A stretch of DNA of 64,000 nt from Arthrobacter sp. 31Y (GCF_000526335.1 NZ_JAFW01000001.1:2418001-2482000), one strand, 5' to 3'. Positions 1 to 9,403 are shown, numbered from the stretch's first letter. Numbers and translations are program-made. The notes: a model not told the origin generated them from the sequence alone.

Positions 1-49
1 GGTCAGCCGGGTGAGCCATGAGCAGGACCGCAGCTCCCGGACAGCCTAG
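1..49 (+). CDS. C-terminal end of an upstream gene (possibly murJ)
   Basis: An open frame enters from the left edge and ends at TAG 47-49, giving the tail ...SHEQDRSSRTA. The stop overlaps the AGGAGG ribosome-binding site (48-53) of the next gene, so the two are probably translationally coupled. In related actinobacteria the lipid II flippase MurJ (MviN) precedes this pseudokinase-like gene and trxB, so murJ is the best guess. That is inferred from gene order only; the visible residues are not diagnostic. Confidence 0.35.
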   Translation, partial: VSRVSHEQDRSSRTA

Positions 50-58
50 GAGGAACAC

Positions 59-1762
59 GTGTCCCACCCGATCGACGTCGGATCAGTACTTGGCGGCCGC
101 TACAAGGTCACGGCCAATGTATTGACCTCGCATGACCAAGATCAGGTGCTCGACGGCGTGGACCAGGTCCTCAACCGTCCCGTGAGCATCCTTGTTGCCG
201 GTCCTGGAAATGCCGAGCAAGTGGCCCAGAGCGCCCGCGAAGTAGCCACAGGGGAGCGGCCAGGCCACGTTCAGATCCTGGACCTTGGCATCAGTGAAAA
301 CACCACGTACCTGATCACCAACCACAGCACCGCCCCGGATCTGCTGGACCTCGTGGTCGCCACCAATCCGCCGTACATCGAGCCGTTCTTTACGGAGACG
401 CTCGGTAGCGAGATCTTCGGCCAGCCGCGGACCTATGAGCCTGAGACGTACGACGGCCTGTACGAGGATGACGAGCACGACGCCGAATACATTCAGTACG
501 ACGAAAACGGCTACCCCATCCCGGCGGAGTACGACGATGCGCCCGAGGCTGAGCCTGCTGCACCCGCACGCACAGCGCCGCACGTACCGCCCATGCCCTC
601 GTCCAGCCCGACTTCGCCCAAGAGCGGGATCGCGGGCAAACTCGCTGCGGCTGCCGCCGGTGCCGGAGCAGCGGGCGTTGCCGCCGCTGCAGCGCTGAAG
701 AATTCCGGTTCCAGGAACAACGACGCCGGCGCTGCCGCGAATGCTTCTGCTGGCGCCGGTTCTTCCGATGCTGGTTCCTCGGACGTTGGCCATCGAGCAT
801 CGCCTGCTGCCGCGCAGCCCCCCACCCAGGCCGTCTCGTCGCAGCCAGCCAGCCGCGAGCCTGCAACCCGTGAGCCTGTCAATCGTGATTCGGCTGCGGA
901 ACCAAAGGTTTCACTGTGGTCCGAAGAGGACTACGGCTTTAGCGACCGGGGTGCAGCCGCTGGCGGTACCGGTGCAGCTGCTGGTGGTCTTGGAAGCCGC
1001 GGCAATGACTCCGGTTACGATCGGACGGCAAGCAACTTCCCGGCGTCGTCCGCTGCCGCGGGCAACTACTCGGATGATTATGCGGACGAGGAAGTTTACG
1101 AAGATGAGGCTCCTGAGAAGGAACCGCGTTCCCTTCGCTGGCTGGTAGGTGGCCTGCTTGCCGCCGTCCTGGTGGTGGGACTTGTTCTTGCTGTCACTAA
1201 CCTTGGGAGCCTCCTGCCCAGCGGTGCACCCGCTGCGACGCAGAGCACGTCCGCCCCGCAAACCTCCGCCACGGAATCCGAGGAGCCTGAGCCCACCGAG
1301 GCCCCGGCACCCGCTACACCGCCGGCCATCGAAGGGATCACACGCCTTGGCGACTTCCCCTTCGCCGCCACTTATGACAAGGACCTTGCCAGGGCCTTTG
1401 ACGGTAACGCTGCCAGCTACTGGTCGGACATGGAGTTTGCGTCAGCAAACTGGGGCGGACTCTTCGAAGATATGCCGCTCGTGGTCAAGCTCAAGGAACC
1501 CACAGAGGTCAAGTCAGTTGTCCTCAACCAGTTGGGCGGCTCCGGCGGCAGCATCAGCGTCTACACCAACGACCGTCCTGCCATGGATGGCGCAAAACTG
1601 GTGGGAACCAACAGCTTCACGTCACCTGAACTGACCATGCCGCTTGCAGCGCCGACTCAGACCCAATACGTCATTGTGGTCATCAGCGCCCTGCCCAAGC
1701 TGGCAGCCCCGAAGACGCGATTCGGATTCGGTCTTCGCCTCGCCGAGGTCACCGTCCAGTAG
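59..1762 (+). CDS. Membrane pseudokinase-like protein with extracellular C-terminal domain
   Basis: 567 residues from GTG, six bases after AGGAGG. Residues about 8-100 resemble the N-lobe of a Ser/Thr kinase (GGRYKV start, an alanine-containing strand, a short inter-lobe segment), but there is no HRD or DFG motif and no C-lobe, so it should not phosphorylate anything. Residues about 110-355 are low-complexity Ala/Gly/Ser/Pro and acidic. One transmembrane helix lies near 359-381 after a basic cluster. An exported beta-rich domain (about 425-567, with AFDGNAASYW) resembles discoidin-like folds. In Mycobacterium tuberculosis a pseudokinase plus a similar external domain is fused to MviN/MurJ, and FhaA binds it when PknB phosphorylates it. 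Here it appears to be a separate gene, and FhaA and PknB are encoded near 49 and 40 kb. A role in peptidoglycan precursor control is inferred. The hairpin at 1799-1830 follows. Confidence 0.7.
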   Translation: MSHPIDVGSVLGGRYKVTANVLTSHDQDQVLDGVDQVLNRPVSILVAGPGNAEQVAQSAREVATGERPGHVQILDLGISENTTYLITNHSTAPDLLDLVVATNPPYIEPFFTETLGSEIFGQPRTYEPETYDGLYEDDEHDAEYIQYDENGYPIPAEYDDAPEAEPAAPARTAPHVPPMPSSSPTSPKSGIAGKLAAAAAGAGAAGVAAAAALKNSGSRNNDAGAAANASAGAGSSDAGSSDVGHRASPAAAQPPTQAVSSQPASREPATREPVNRDSAAEPKVSLWSEEDYGFSDRGAAAGGTGAAAGGLGSRGNDSGYDRTASNFPASSAAAGNYSDDYADEEVYEDEAPEKEPRSLRWLVGGLLAAVLVVGLVLAVTNLGSLLPSGAPAATQSTSAPQTSATESEEPEPTEAPAPATPPAIEGITRLGDFPFAATYDKDLARAFDGNAASYWSDMEFASANWGGLFEDMPLVVKLKEPTEVKSVVLNQLGGSGGSISVYTNDRPAMDGAKLVGTNSFTSPELTMPLAAPTQTQYVIVVISALPKLAAPKTRFGFGLRLAEVTVQ

Positions 1763-1798
1763 GCACACCTCAATAGCAACACCCAACTGAGTAGAAGT

Positions 1799-1830
1799 AG
1801 AGGCCGTTTTGCTTCGTCAGGACGGCCTCT
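1799..1830 (+). terminator. Hairpin terminator after the pseudokinase gene
   Basis: The 9-bp arms AGAGGCCGT (1799-1807) and ACGGCCTCT (1822-1830) enclose a 14-base loop, followed by TCTGCT. It separates the pseudokinase gene from trxB. Between here and trxB (1831-2006) I see no gene and no convincing promoter hexamers. Confidence 0.6.
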
Positions 1831-2006
1831 TCTGCTACTCACCTTGGCGTCACTGCTTTAGATTCGCCACGCCTGCAGACGGTACCCTGAATGATGGTGG
1901 CTTTTAGGGTCCCCAACTCCAACGGAATATTTGGAACGCAACAGGGGTTGAGTCAGATGGCTGCCCCGAGAGCCGCAGCATCGACTAAGGAAGAGGTTCA
2001 CGCCAC

Positions 2007-2963
2007 GTGAGCATTGCAGAAAACAGCGCATCGCAGGTGCGTGACGTCATCATCGTAGGTTCAGGCCCTGCTGGCTATACAGCCGCTGTTTACACCGCCC
2101 GTGCCAACATGAAACCTCTGCTCATTGCCGGTTCCGTCACCGCTGGTGGCGAACTGATGAACACCACCGACGTGGAAAACTACCCGGGTTTCCCCGACGG
2201 CATCATGGGTCCGGACCTGATGGAGAACTTCGAAAAGCAGGCCGCACGTTTCGGTACCGAGATTCAGTTCGAGGATGTCACCGAGCTGGACCTCGACGGC
2301 GACATCAAGACCGTGACCATCGGAACAGGGGAGACCTTCCAAGCCAAGGCCATCATCCTCTCCACAGGTTCGGCCTACCGCGAGCTCGGCTTGGCGAACG
2401 AAAAGCGCCTCTCAGGCCACGGCGTGAGCTGGTGTGCAACCTGCGACGGTTTCTTCTTCAAAGATCAGGACATCGCCGTCATCGGTGGAGGCGACTCTGC
2501 CATGGAGGAAGCACTCTTCCTCACCAAGTTCGCGAAGTCCGTTACCGTTGTCCACCGCCGCGATTCGCTCAAAGCTTCCAAGATCATGGGTGACCGCGCC
2601 CAGGCTCACGAGAAGATCAACTTTGTTTGGAACACCGCAGTGGAGGACGTTCTTGGTGAGGACAAAGTCAACGGCCTGAAGCTGAAGAACTTGGTGGACG
2701 GCACTGAGTCCGAACTCGCTGTCACCGGCGTCTTCGTGGCCATTGGTAACGACCCCCGCACGGACCTCATCAAGGGCAAGGTAGATCTGACCCCTGAGGG
2801 AACCATTGCCGTTGAAGGCCGCAGCTCCCGGACAAACATCAAGGGTGTCTTCGCCGCGGGCGATGTCATCGACCCCACCTACCGCCAGGCCATCACGGCT
2901 TCGGGCTCCGGTTGCGTGGCCGCCCTCGACGTCGAGCACTACCTCGCAGACCTGCACTCCTAA
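2007..2963 (+). CDS. trxB: Thioredoxin reductase
   Basis: 318 residues from GTG with GGAAGAGG upstream. It is an FAD-dependent reductase that moves electrons from NADPH to thioredoxin in the cytoplasm. Visible motifs: the FAD-binding GSGPAGYTAA near residue 18, the redox-active disulfide C143-A-T-C146 in WCATCDGFFF, the NADPH-binding GGGDSAMEEA near 165, and the second FAD motif ending in FAAGDV near 283. Length is typical of bacterial low-molecular-weight TrxB. trxA starts 35 bp downstream on the same strand, so the two form an operon ended by the terminator at 3352-3399. Confidence 0.97.
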   Translation: MSIAENSASQVRDVIIVGSGPAGYTAAVYTARANMKPLLIAGSVTAGGELMNTTDVENYPGFPDGIMGPDLMENFEKQAARFGTEIQFEDVTELDLDGDIKTVTIGTGETFQAKAIILSTGSAYRELGLANEKRLSGHGVSWCATCDGFFFKDQDIAVIGGGDSAMEEALFLTKFAKSVTVVHRRDSLKASKIMGDRAQAHEKINFVWNTAVEDVLGEDKVNGLKLKNLVDGTESELAVTGVFVAIGNDPRTDLIKGKVDLTPEGTIAVEGRSSRTNIKGVFAAGDVIDPTYRQAITASGSGCVAALDVEHYLADLHS

Positions 2964-2998
2964 AGCTGCATCCAAGCAACCATACGAAGGGAAAAGTT

Positions 2999-3325
2999 AT
3001 GAGCAACGCAAAAGACGTAACTGACGCAAGCTTCAGCACGGATGTCTTGGCTTCCGAGAAGCCGGTCATCGTAGACTTCTGGGCAGAGTGGTGTGGCCCT
3101 TGCCGGAAGCTTGGCCCCATCCTCGACGAGATCTCCGTCGAGTACAGCGACAAGGTTGACGTCGTGAAACTCAACGTCGACGATAACCCCGCGATTGCTG
3201 CTGAGTACGGCATCACGTCCATCCCGGCCGTGTACCTGTTCAGTGGGGGAGAAGTTAAGAGCACTGTCATCGGCGCCAAGCCGAAGCAGTTCTTCGAGAA
3301 AGAATTCGCAGACGTTCTTTCCTAA
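2999..3325 (+). CDS. trxA: Thioredoxin
   Basis: 108 residues. ATG at 2999 has GAAGGGAAAAG just upstream; the frame is open further 5' but that part overlaps the end of trxB and is not thioredoxin-like. It is the cytosolic disulfide reductant recharged by the neighbouring TrxB. The active site WCGPC (C32 and C35) and the conserved cis-proline segment (SIPAVYLF) are intact, as is the buried aspartate of VDFWAEW. It is the last recognisable gene before about 6 kb of gene-free, parS-rich DNA. Confidence 0.97.
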   Translation: MSNAKDVTDASFSTDVLASEKPVIVDFWAEWCGPCRKLGPILDEISVEYSDKVDVVKLNVDDNPAIAAEYGITSIPAVYLFSGGEVKSTVIGAKPKQFFEKEFADVLS

Positions 3326-3351
3326 GCCTGCGTACTTGATTCAGTTTGCCT

Positions 3352-3399
3352 AAAAACCGGCGGTTGCTGCTCCTGATGGAGCGGGAGCCGCCGGTTTTT
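3352..3399 (+). terminator. Strong Rho-independent terminator of trxBA
   Basis: The perfect 12-bp arms AAAAACCGGCGG (3352-3363) and CCGCCGGTTTTT (3388-3399) end in a T-run on the plus strand and an equivalent run on the minus strand, so the hairpin can work in both directions. It insulates the silent region that follows. Confidence 0.9.
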
Positions 3400-3815
3400 G
3401 CACTTAGAGGTGAAATGAACCGTAAACAGTCACTTATTCGACCTCCTTGGCCTCAGCGGGCTTGTGTTTCACCCTGACGGACAAATCTGACTCTCCCTAC
3501 CTGGGGTAGGGGGAAGTCAACGCCTTCTGTCATCCTCTGCCCATCCTCGCCTCTGTGCTGTTAGTGCCAGCACGCCGAGCTGATCAATTCTCTCCTTAGA
3601 GCCGCGTCGATCGTGACCCAGTCCGGCCATGCAGAATCCTTGGGAATTGATGACATACCCGCCGAGAGTTTCCGGGTACTTCCGATGTACGCTCCTGCGC
3701 CACGTAGACTCGCGCCCTGCTTCGCTTTCCCCGCTGATTTCGTGGACCAGAAGTGATTGCTGGATTCTTCATATAATGGGGCTTTTATGGCTTGGGCCAA
3801 TAGGCCACCAGTTTG

Positions 3816-3829
3816 GTTTCACGTGAAAC
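3816..3829. promoter_or_regulatory. parS site 1 (ParB-binding)
   Basis: Perfect palindrome GTTTCACGTGAAAC, the conserved bacterial chromosomal parS core. It lies 63 bp before site 2. Confidence 0.93.
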
Positions 3830-3878
3830 ATAGATATCCGGAGTGGACATCACTTCCGATCGACCGACTTTCATTGGT

Positions 3879-3892
3879 GTTTCACGTGAAAC
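3879..3892. promoter_or_regulatory. parS site 2
   Basis: Perfect GTTTCACGTGAAAC. With site 1 it forms the pair nearest to trxA. Confidence 0.93.
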
Positions 3893-5088
3893 AGAACTCC
3901 CTATTGCCAGGAAAGGACCATCTTGAAACGTCGCGCACGTGGATGGTCGTTAAGTGAAGAACCAGAGAGATGAACACCGGACAGTGGCCGAATGCGGAAT
4001 CGCCCGGGTATCTAACTTCCGCAGTCAACCATTCATGATCTTCTTGGTGCATCTCGGGCCAATGAATTCCACCTACAAAAGGCCAAAAGTTGCCAAGATC
4101 TCGCAAACAGGACAGTAGAGATCCGAAAGGATGGCTTATCCAATCCACGAGTCCAGTACGAGTAGATTCTTGTCTCGTCATCAGTTACCCCGGGCCCGCT
4201 TCAGACTTACTGCGGACTGAATCACCGACAATTGTGAATCCACGTCAGTGAGAAAACGCCTCGGGCTGTGGCTACGAGAGCGCTAAAGGCCTCTGTGGCA
4301 GTCCGTTGAGTCGCCACAGAGTGAAGGACGCATCTACGTCCCAGAGCCGCCTAGACGCGCTCCAGCGCCCGAAAGGCCCGGACGCCTCCCACCGGCAGGG
4401 ATACGCGCATCCCGCGCTAGGATGCTCAGCACTTTGCCTGACTTTACGTCCAAGGCATCCGGGCATTTGCTCTCCCGGAGCCCCGTCCACAACCGTAAAT
4501 CGAACACAAACTGCGAATACCAAGCTCGCATCCAGCGCCGCCGCGTCATACACAGCCAGCACCCAGTCCTGGTCGCCCTCGTCAGGCCGACTACTCCACC
4601 CTGTATCCACAAAGGCGCCATCCAGCGCCAGCCGGCATCATTCATCGCGCCCATCCACCGCCCACCGTCATCGCTACAGAGGTTCAGCTGCCACCCAACG
4701 AACGCGCCAACAACCCCATACACGGCGCCCAGGCGCCTCCGCGAACTCGGCGTCGCCCAACAACTGCCGACTCGGCTCAGCCAGCGCTACGGGGTTGCAC
4801 CAACTGCCGCCACAGCTTCCGCTGCATCCCATCAATGCCCCATGTCACCGCTCTTTGCGCCGGGTCGGCGCCCCGGGGGAAGCAAGACAAGGATGGACTG
4901 CGGCTCCCAATGCGGCACGTGAACACGGATTCAACGCTCGCGCCGTCCCCGAAATGGCAAGGGCTGCATCGGATGGGAGGCAATGCGTCCAAAACTCCCG
5001 GCTTTACTGCGGCGGCTTACGTCATGGGCGTTGCCCCGCCGGCGTACTTACCCACATTTCCAGTCATAGCTCGGCGTGTAGTGAGCGT

Positions 5089-5102
5089 GTTTCACGTGAA
5101 AC
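5089..5102. promoter_or_regulatory. parS site 3
   Basis: Perfect GTTTCACGTGAAAC, isolated, about 1.2 kb from site 2. Confidence 0.93.
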
Positions 5103-5733
5103 ACAGCCACTCTTCTCACCATCTCGTAGGGCACTTCGTTGCCTGCTACACAAAACGTTGGACCACCCGCCGACCGCTAGCGTCACCTGGGTTTTTACCG
5201 CCGATCGTCTTGGATCAAAAACCCAGACTGGACTGCAATGCTCTGCGGCTAAGTGAGGAATGAGCGGGCCCAACTGTCCGCCACCGTAGGGTCGCTGGCA
5301 CGGGCATCTTCGTCGTAGCCAGTCTTCGAAACACGCATGATCCACGACGAGCATCATCAGAGTTCGGCTCTCGACGGGCGGACTCCGGCCCGACGTAGCC
5401 GAACCCGTGCCGTTAACCGTGCGCGACTCCGCAGTCCCGCAGGCAGGACGTCCGAATCATTCCGGGACCGATGCCAGCTCAGCGCCGTCTGACCTTGGTA
5501 CCACCTCATTCGTTATCGGGGCATTCGATAGGATAGGCCTACGGGCTGTCTGTGCGTCGCTAACTATCCCCACTGTCAATCAAAACTGAGGATCTAACTT
5601 GGCACCGGCCGGCATAGGGAACTGACGGCACAGAGAGCGAAGTCCATTAACGTTTGCCAACTCGAACTCAGTCCCGCGAAGAGCCATTGCGAAGCGATCG
5701 CCGGTCCCTAGAACCCAACGGAATGCTCGGGCT

Positions 5734-5747
5734 GTTTCACGTGAAAC
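5734..5747. promoter_or_regulatory. parS site 4 (tandem unit 1)
   Basis: Perfect GTTTCACGTGAAAC in the first unit of the 48-bp repeat. Confidence 0.93.
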
Positions 5748-5781
5748 ATGCCGGTCCCGTCCAAAGTCGGCGACTCTAGTT

Positions 5782-5795
5782 GTTTCACGTGAAAC
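5782..5795. promoter_or_regulatory. parS site 5 (tandem unit 2)
   Basis: Perfect GTTTCACGTGAAAC in the second unit of the 48-bp repeat. Confidence 0.93.
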
Positions 5796-5829
5796 ATGCC
5801 GGTCCTCTCCGAAATCGGCGACTCTAGCT

Positions 5830-5843
5830 GTTTCACATGAAAC
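5830..5843. promoter_or_regulatory. parS site 6, variant (tandem unit 3)
   Basis: GTTTCACATGAAAC: one central G-to-A change from the consensus (CACATG for CACGTG). It sits in the 48-bp register and may bind ParB more weakly. Confidence 0.7.
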
Positions 5844-6368
5844 ATTCCTGGACATGAAAATAGATCTAACGGGGAGTCTAGCCCATTGGGCATCGGCGTC
5901 CTCTCGCCTCAAGTGCCCTGGCATGACGTCACGGGTGTCAGGACGGTTTGGCTTTAGGTGTTGCCTAAGCGCCGCGACCGCAGATCCCGCGGTCGCCGCA
6001 TGGGTTCACTGAGATAGGTCGGGGGTGCCACCGATCGAGGAGCCTCGGGGGTGTGACGACGTAGCCCTTTGTGGAGGAACTCGGGACGCCTAGGCGGATC
6101 CCACCACTACGAAGCATCATCCAGGGCCTTACTGAGACATCGGATGAATGTGATGGGCTGTGCAAGGGCCACTGTTGCTGGGAGCCGGATGTCCGCACCC
6201 AGCTTGCCAGCGAGGCTTCGCGAGGACTATGCCTCGCCGCACGACGGGCACCCCAACATCTAGATTGTGGATCAGGTAACTAAGGCATCGGGACCCACCG
6301 AGAGAATGAGGCCTCATGCGCAGGCCAGGTGCAGCGTCGTTCTCTCGATTCGAATCGCACTCCACGAT

Positions 6369-6425
6369 TATTCCACATTCTTATCCACCGACTTATGCAC
6401 AGCGTTATCCACAGGCTTATCCACC
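6369..6425 (+). promoter_or_regulatory. DnaA-box array A, 12-bp period
   Basis: Five 9-mers in one orientation, starting every 12 bp: 6369 TATTCCACA (degenerate), 6381 TTATCCACC, 6393 TTATGCACA, 6405 TTATCCACA (perfect) and 6417 TTATCCACC. DnaA recognises TTATNCACA. The strict period with 3-bp gaps suggests head-to-tail loading of DnaA. No gene is adjacent. Confidence 0.75.
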
Positions 6426-6713
6426 GCCCATGACGTTGCCCACAGTTCGGTTCCTGCGCGATCGTAACTCCTCAAATTTGGACCTCATCCGCACACCGTG
6501 AAGATCAGTAAACCGCGTACCGACGAGAAGCTAAAGAACGGCGCGGATGTAGGTGAAAACAATGCAAATCGTGCTATCTGGAGCGTCCAAACGCTCGAGC
6601 ATTTCCAGAAATAGGAGTGAGTGGGGGAGGTCGTGCGTCTAGCCTCCTATAACTTGCGCCGACTGCCAAAGGGTAGTCCGTAACTGCGGAAAGGGATGAC
6701 GGGAGCACGTTCA

Positions 6714-6770
6714 ACATCCACATAGTTATCCCCAAGGTTATCCACAAGGATATCCACCGGCTTATCCACT
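6714..6770 (+). promoter_or_regulatory. DnaA-box array B, 12-bp period
   Basis: Five 9-mers in the same orientation and spacing as array A: 6714 ACATCCACA (degenerate), 6726 TTATCCCCA, 6738 TTATCCACA (perfect), 6750 ATATCCACC and 6762 TTATCCACT. It begins 345 bp after array A and lies 57 bp before a parS. Confidence 0.75.
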
Positions 6771-6826
6771 GAGTTCGTCACGACCGAACGGCCCTTCACA
6801 ATTAGAGTGACCGCCGGTCGTGTGCT

Positions 6827-6840
6827 GTTTCACGTGAAAC
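6827..6840. promoter_or_regulatory. parS site 7
   Basis: Perfect GTTTCACGTGAAAC, 57 bp beyond DnaA-box array B. Confidence 0.93.
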
Positions 6841-8113
6841 ACAACGACGGCCCTTGGGTGCGTTGTCAGCATACGCAGGCACCCGACCCACACAATTTCT
6901 AGGCTCAGCTTCTGATCGCGAACCCGCCCTGGGGATCTCTCCGCATGCAAGGAATTCATCTTTAAAAGTACCACCATCAACATCTGACCATTCGTGGGCG
7001 ATGTCACTACTTCCACCCGTGAGTCCTTCTTAGGACTCTCTCCCCACGGGCAGGCCCTTCGATCACCTGCCCTGCGATCATCCCGGGAGTCGGGCCGAAA
7101 GGAATCCCGTAGCCTTGTCGTCCAGAGTGATTGGCTCGCGCCTCCGCCGACACGTACTTCCAAGAGGACTCTCCACCCCAACGGCCACCATGCGCCGAGT
7201 TGAAGTAGGCCCGGGGTCCGCCAATTCATTCATGGGCACATGCTGAGCACATCCCAGGTTCTCCTCATCAGACCCACCTCGCCGCGTCTAATCGACAAGG
7301 CTTGCAGGCAGTTATAAATGCTGACGTCACCTCTTCGAGTACAGCTCCAGATGCCTCTGTAAGCTTCACAGCGGCCAGACATCTTGCGCTAGGACTCTGG
7401 GCTGCCGTTTCCAGGCATCACGGCCCTACAAAGGCAGGAGACGGAAGGGGTATGTCCAATGCATCGGACATAACGGGAAGCCGTCCCAAGGCCGCTACAA
7501 GCACCGGCAGCAGTATCGTGCCTGCTCTCGCTGTCAGCCTACTGCTGTCCGATCGAAAAACAGAAGAGCAGCACCTCGATCGCTCACCGGGGGAGCGCCT
7601 GGGGCCGCCGGCCACTCATAGCCATGTACCTTTCCCCTAAACTAATGCAGACCAGCCCTGAGATGCAGGTTGCCACGCGCACACCTAGGATCGTTGGCTG
7701 GTCACTCCAGCAGCTGGATTTGCCTGCGCACGGGGTATCACCAACAGACGCTTGCTCCCGCGCGCCCGGAAGCCCTTTCGTAAGAGGACCCGGATCAGGA
7801 AGGCGAAGGACTTACAGGGGCGGACTCGACGTCCGATACATGCGATGCTTTCAGTTCATCTGATGAGCTCAGTTCACACAAGATCTTCATTGTCATTGCT
7901 GCCGCAGAGGGCACCTGCCCGGGCATGTAAAAACAGCAAAATTCAAGTTCGTCTGGACCTTCTTAGCCGGCCCAATTCCCGTTAAGGACGGTCAGTGTTA
8001 CTCAAGCTATTCTTTACCCGGGTTCATCGGCCAAGGCGAAACCTATCTAAGTACGGTGACTCCATCGAATCAGACCTATATGAGGCACTGACTGCTGTAC
8101 GGGACATGCAACT

Positions 8114-8127
8114 GTTTCACGTGAAAC
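8114..8127. promoter_or_regulatory. parS site 8
   Basis: Perfect GTTTCACGTGAAAC. The 1.27 kb between sites 7 and 8 hold no gene or repeat that I can support. Confidence 0.93.
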
Positions 8128-8311
8128 GGCTAGCCCATCCGTCGATTCTCGCCCTTCCTTCGTAGCCAATGTACTGCTATATGAGGCAGCGACTAGGGTC
8201 TCCAACCGTCGGGGGAGGCCAGGGCGTCGATCATCTGGGCGCTTCGACCCCGGAGGCTCAGGCTCGCTGGCCATCAGAAACTGACTGTTGGCGGAACGGC
8301 ACATCGACTCT

Positions 8312-8325
8312 GTTTCACGTGAAAC
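8312..8325. promoter_or_regulatory. parS site 9
   Basis: Perfect GTTTCACGTGAAAC, 198 bp from site 8. Confidence 0.93.
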
Positions 8326-8774
8326 ACCATCCGAATCCGTCGGCCAAGTCGCTCACCCTCGAGGGCGGAGGCATTAGCAGCAGGGCGATGGATTTATAGG
8401 CCATAGGTGTGGGTTCCTTGCCGTCCCCTAATACTTTGGAAGCATCGTGCTCGAGTATGCGCACCCCAACACCAGTACTTGAATGGGGTCATCAATCGGC
8501 TCACCACCACTAACGGGCTGAAGTGACGTCTCTCTGCTGCATTTTGACAGCAAGTTCTCGTATTTCGCACTAAAGGGCGCACTTCTGCGCGTCCCATAGA
8601 CCTTTTCCCGAATAATGTCAGGAAATCTTTCACCTACGCACCGCAATGGCAGTCGAACTCGACCTGCAGGACTTACCGCGGATGAATCCAGTTCACCAGC
8701 CGCAGGTCCTCTTTCGTTTCACAACCCAACTCAACCAACCCGAGGATCGGACCTCGACGGGGCACGGTGCGTAT

Positions 8775-8788
8775 GTTTCACGTGAAAC
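8775..8788. promoter_or_regulatory. parS site 10
   Basis: Perfect GTTTCACGTGAAAC. Confidence 0.93.
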
Positions 8789-9288
8789 ACGCCACCAGAT
8801 CGGCGAACTTGGTCCCATTTCGGCAGCGAGCCGTTCACCTCACGAATGCACCTCCCTATGCAGCTAATAGGTACTGACCGTGGGAATTCATCCACGGGCT
8901 ATATACGACGCGGGAAATTGACATAGGCAGGGGATTCGAAAGGACCCTTATTCTCCAAAGATGATGATGTGAACCGTCCTGGGTGAATCAAATGGTCACC
9001 ACGGGAGGATACTGTGCGCATAGCGGCTTTGGAGTCTCCTTTGGCGCATAGGTTCGCGTTGGGGCGCCTGTTCCCTTATGTAGCGCGTGAGACTACGAAA
9101 CTGATGAAACGGCCTTACGCCGCCAGTCCAAGATTGTAAGTAGCCACGGTGTCTCTCGGCCCTGCTCGGCCACCACCGTATAGCGGCAGACTGCATCAGA
9201 TCAAGGAGTTGCGGGAACCGAAGAGACCCCGATAACCACAAGGGCGCCAAAGAGGGATTCGTTGCCGCCCGAGTAAACACTGACCTCT

Positions 9289-9302
9289 GTTTCACGTGAA
9301 AC
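9289..9302. promoter_or_regulatory. parS site 11
   Basis: Perfect GTTTCACGTGAAAC, about 120 bp beyond the parB stop codon. It is the last site of the gene-free region. Confidence 0.93.
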
Positions 9303-9368
9303 TCAATATCCACTGCCCTAGTCGCCAGAACGGGGGTGGTGTTGGGGTCGTAAAAGTGAACTTAACGA

Positions 9369-9403
9369 GAAAGGGGGCTTACACAGTGTGCGAGCCCCCT
9401 TTC
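9369..9403 (-). terminator. Terminator after parB
   Basis: The perfect 11-bp arms GAAAGGGGGCT (9369-9379) and AGCCCCCTTTC (9393-9403) lie 16 bp past the parB stop. The T-run is short, but the stem is strong and position supports termination of the minus-strand parAB transcript. Confidence 0.75.

Larger units (their letters stand above)
5733..5849. repeat. 48-bp tandem repeat carrying three parS sites
   Basis: Two full units and a partial third. Each unit is a parS followed by ATGCCGGTCC, a short variable stretch, and TCGGCGACTCTAG. The parS cores start at 5734, 5782 and 5830, exactly 48 bp apart. Units 1 and 2 differ at only a few positions, so the duplication is recent or under constraint. 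Confidence 0.9.
3400..9368. other. Gene-free parS and DnaA-box region (putative centromere)
   Basis: About 6 kb between the trxA and parB terminators. The open frames here (longest 316 codons, at 4306-5256) translate into Ser/Pro/Arg/His-rich sequence with no recognisable motif or convincing ribosome-binding site, and frames on both strands overlap equally. Lines counted by eye have about 53-60% G+C, lower than the neighbouring genes appear. What is present: eleven parS palindromes, a 48-bp tandem repeat at 5733-5849, and two 12-bp-spaced DnaA-box arrays (6369-6425 and 6714-6770), listed separately. Known role of the parts: ParB loads at parS and spreads, ParA separates the origins. That the whole region is a dedicated centromere kept free of transcription is inference. 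A decayed gene island that gained sites is an alternative. Confidence 0.75.

Noticed and set aside
3463..3476. Possible extra parS (GTGTTTCACCCTGA)
   Set aside because: Only the left half matches; the right half CCTGA is far from GTGAAAC.
4306..5256. Open frame of 316 codons in the gene-free region
   Set aside because: Ser/Pro/Arg/His-rich low-quality translation, no motif, no convincing ribosome-binding site; overlapping frames on both strands are similar. Long chance frames are common in GC-rich DNA.
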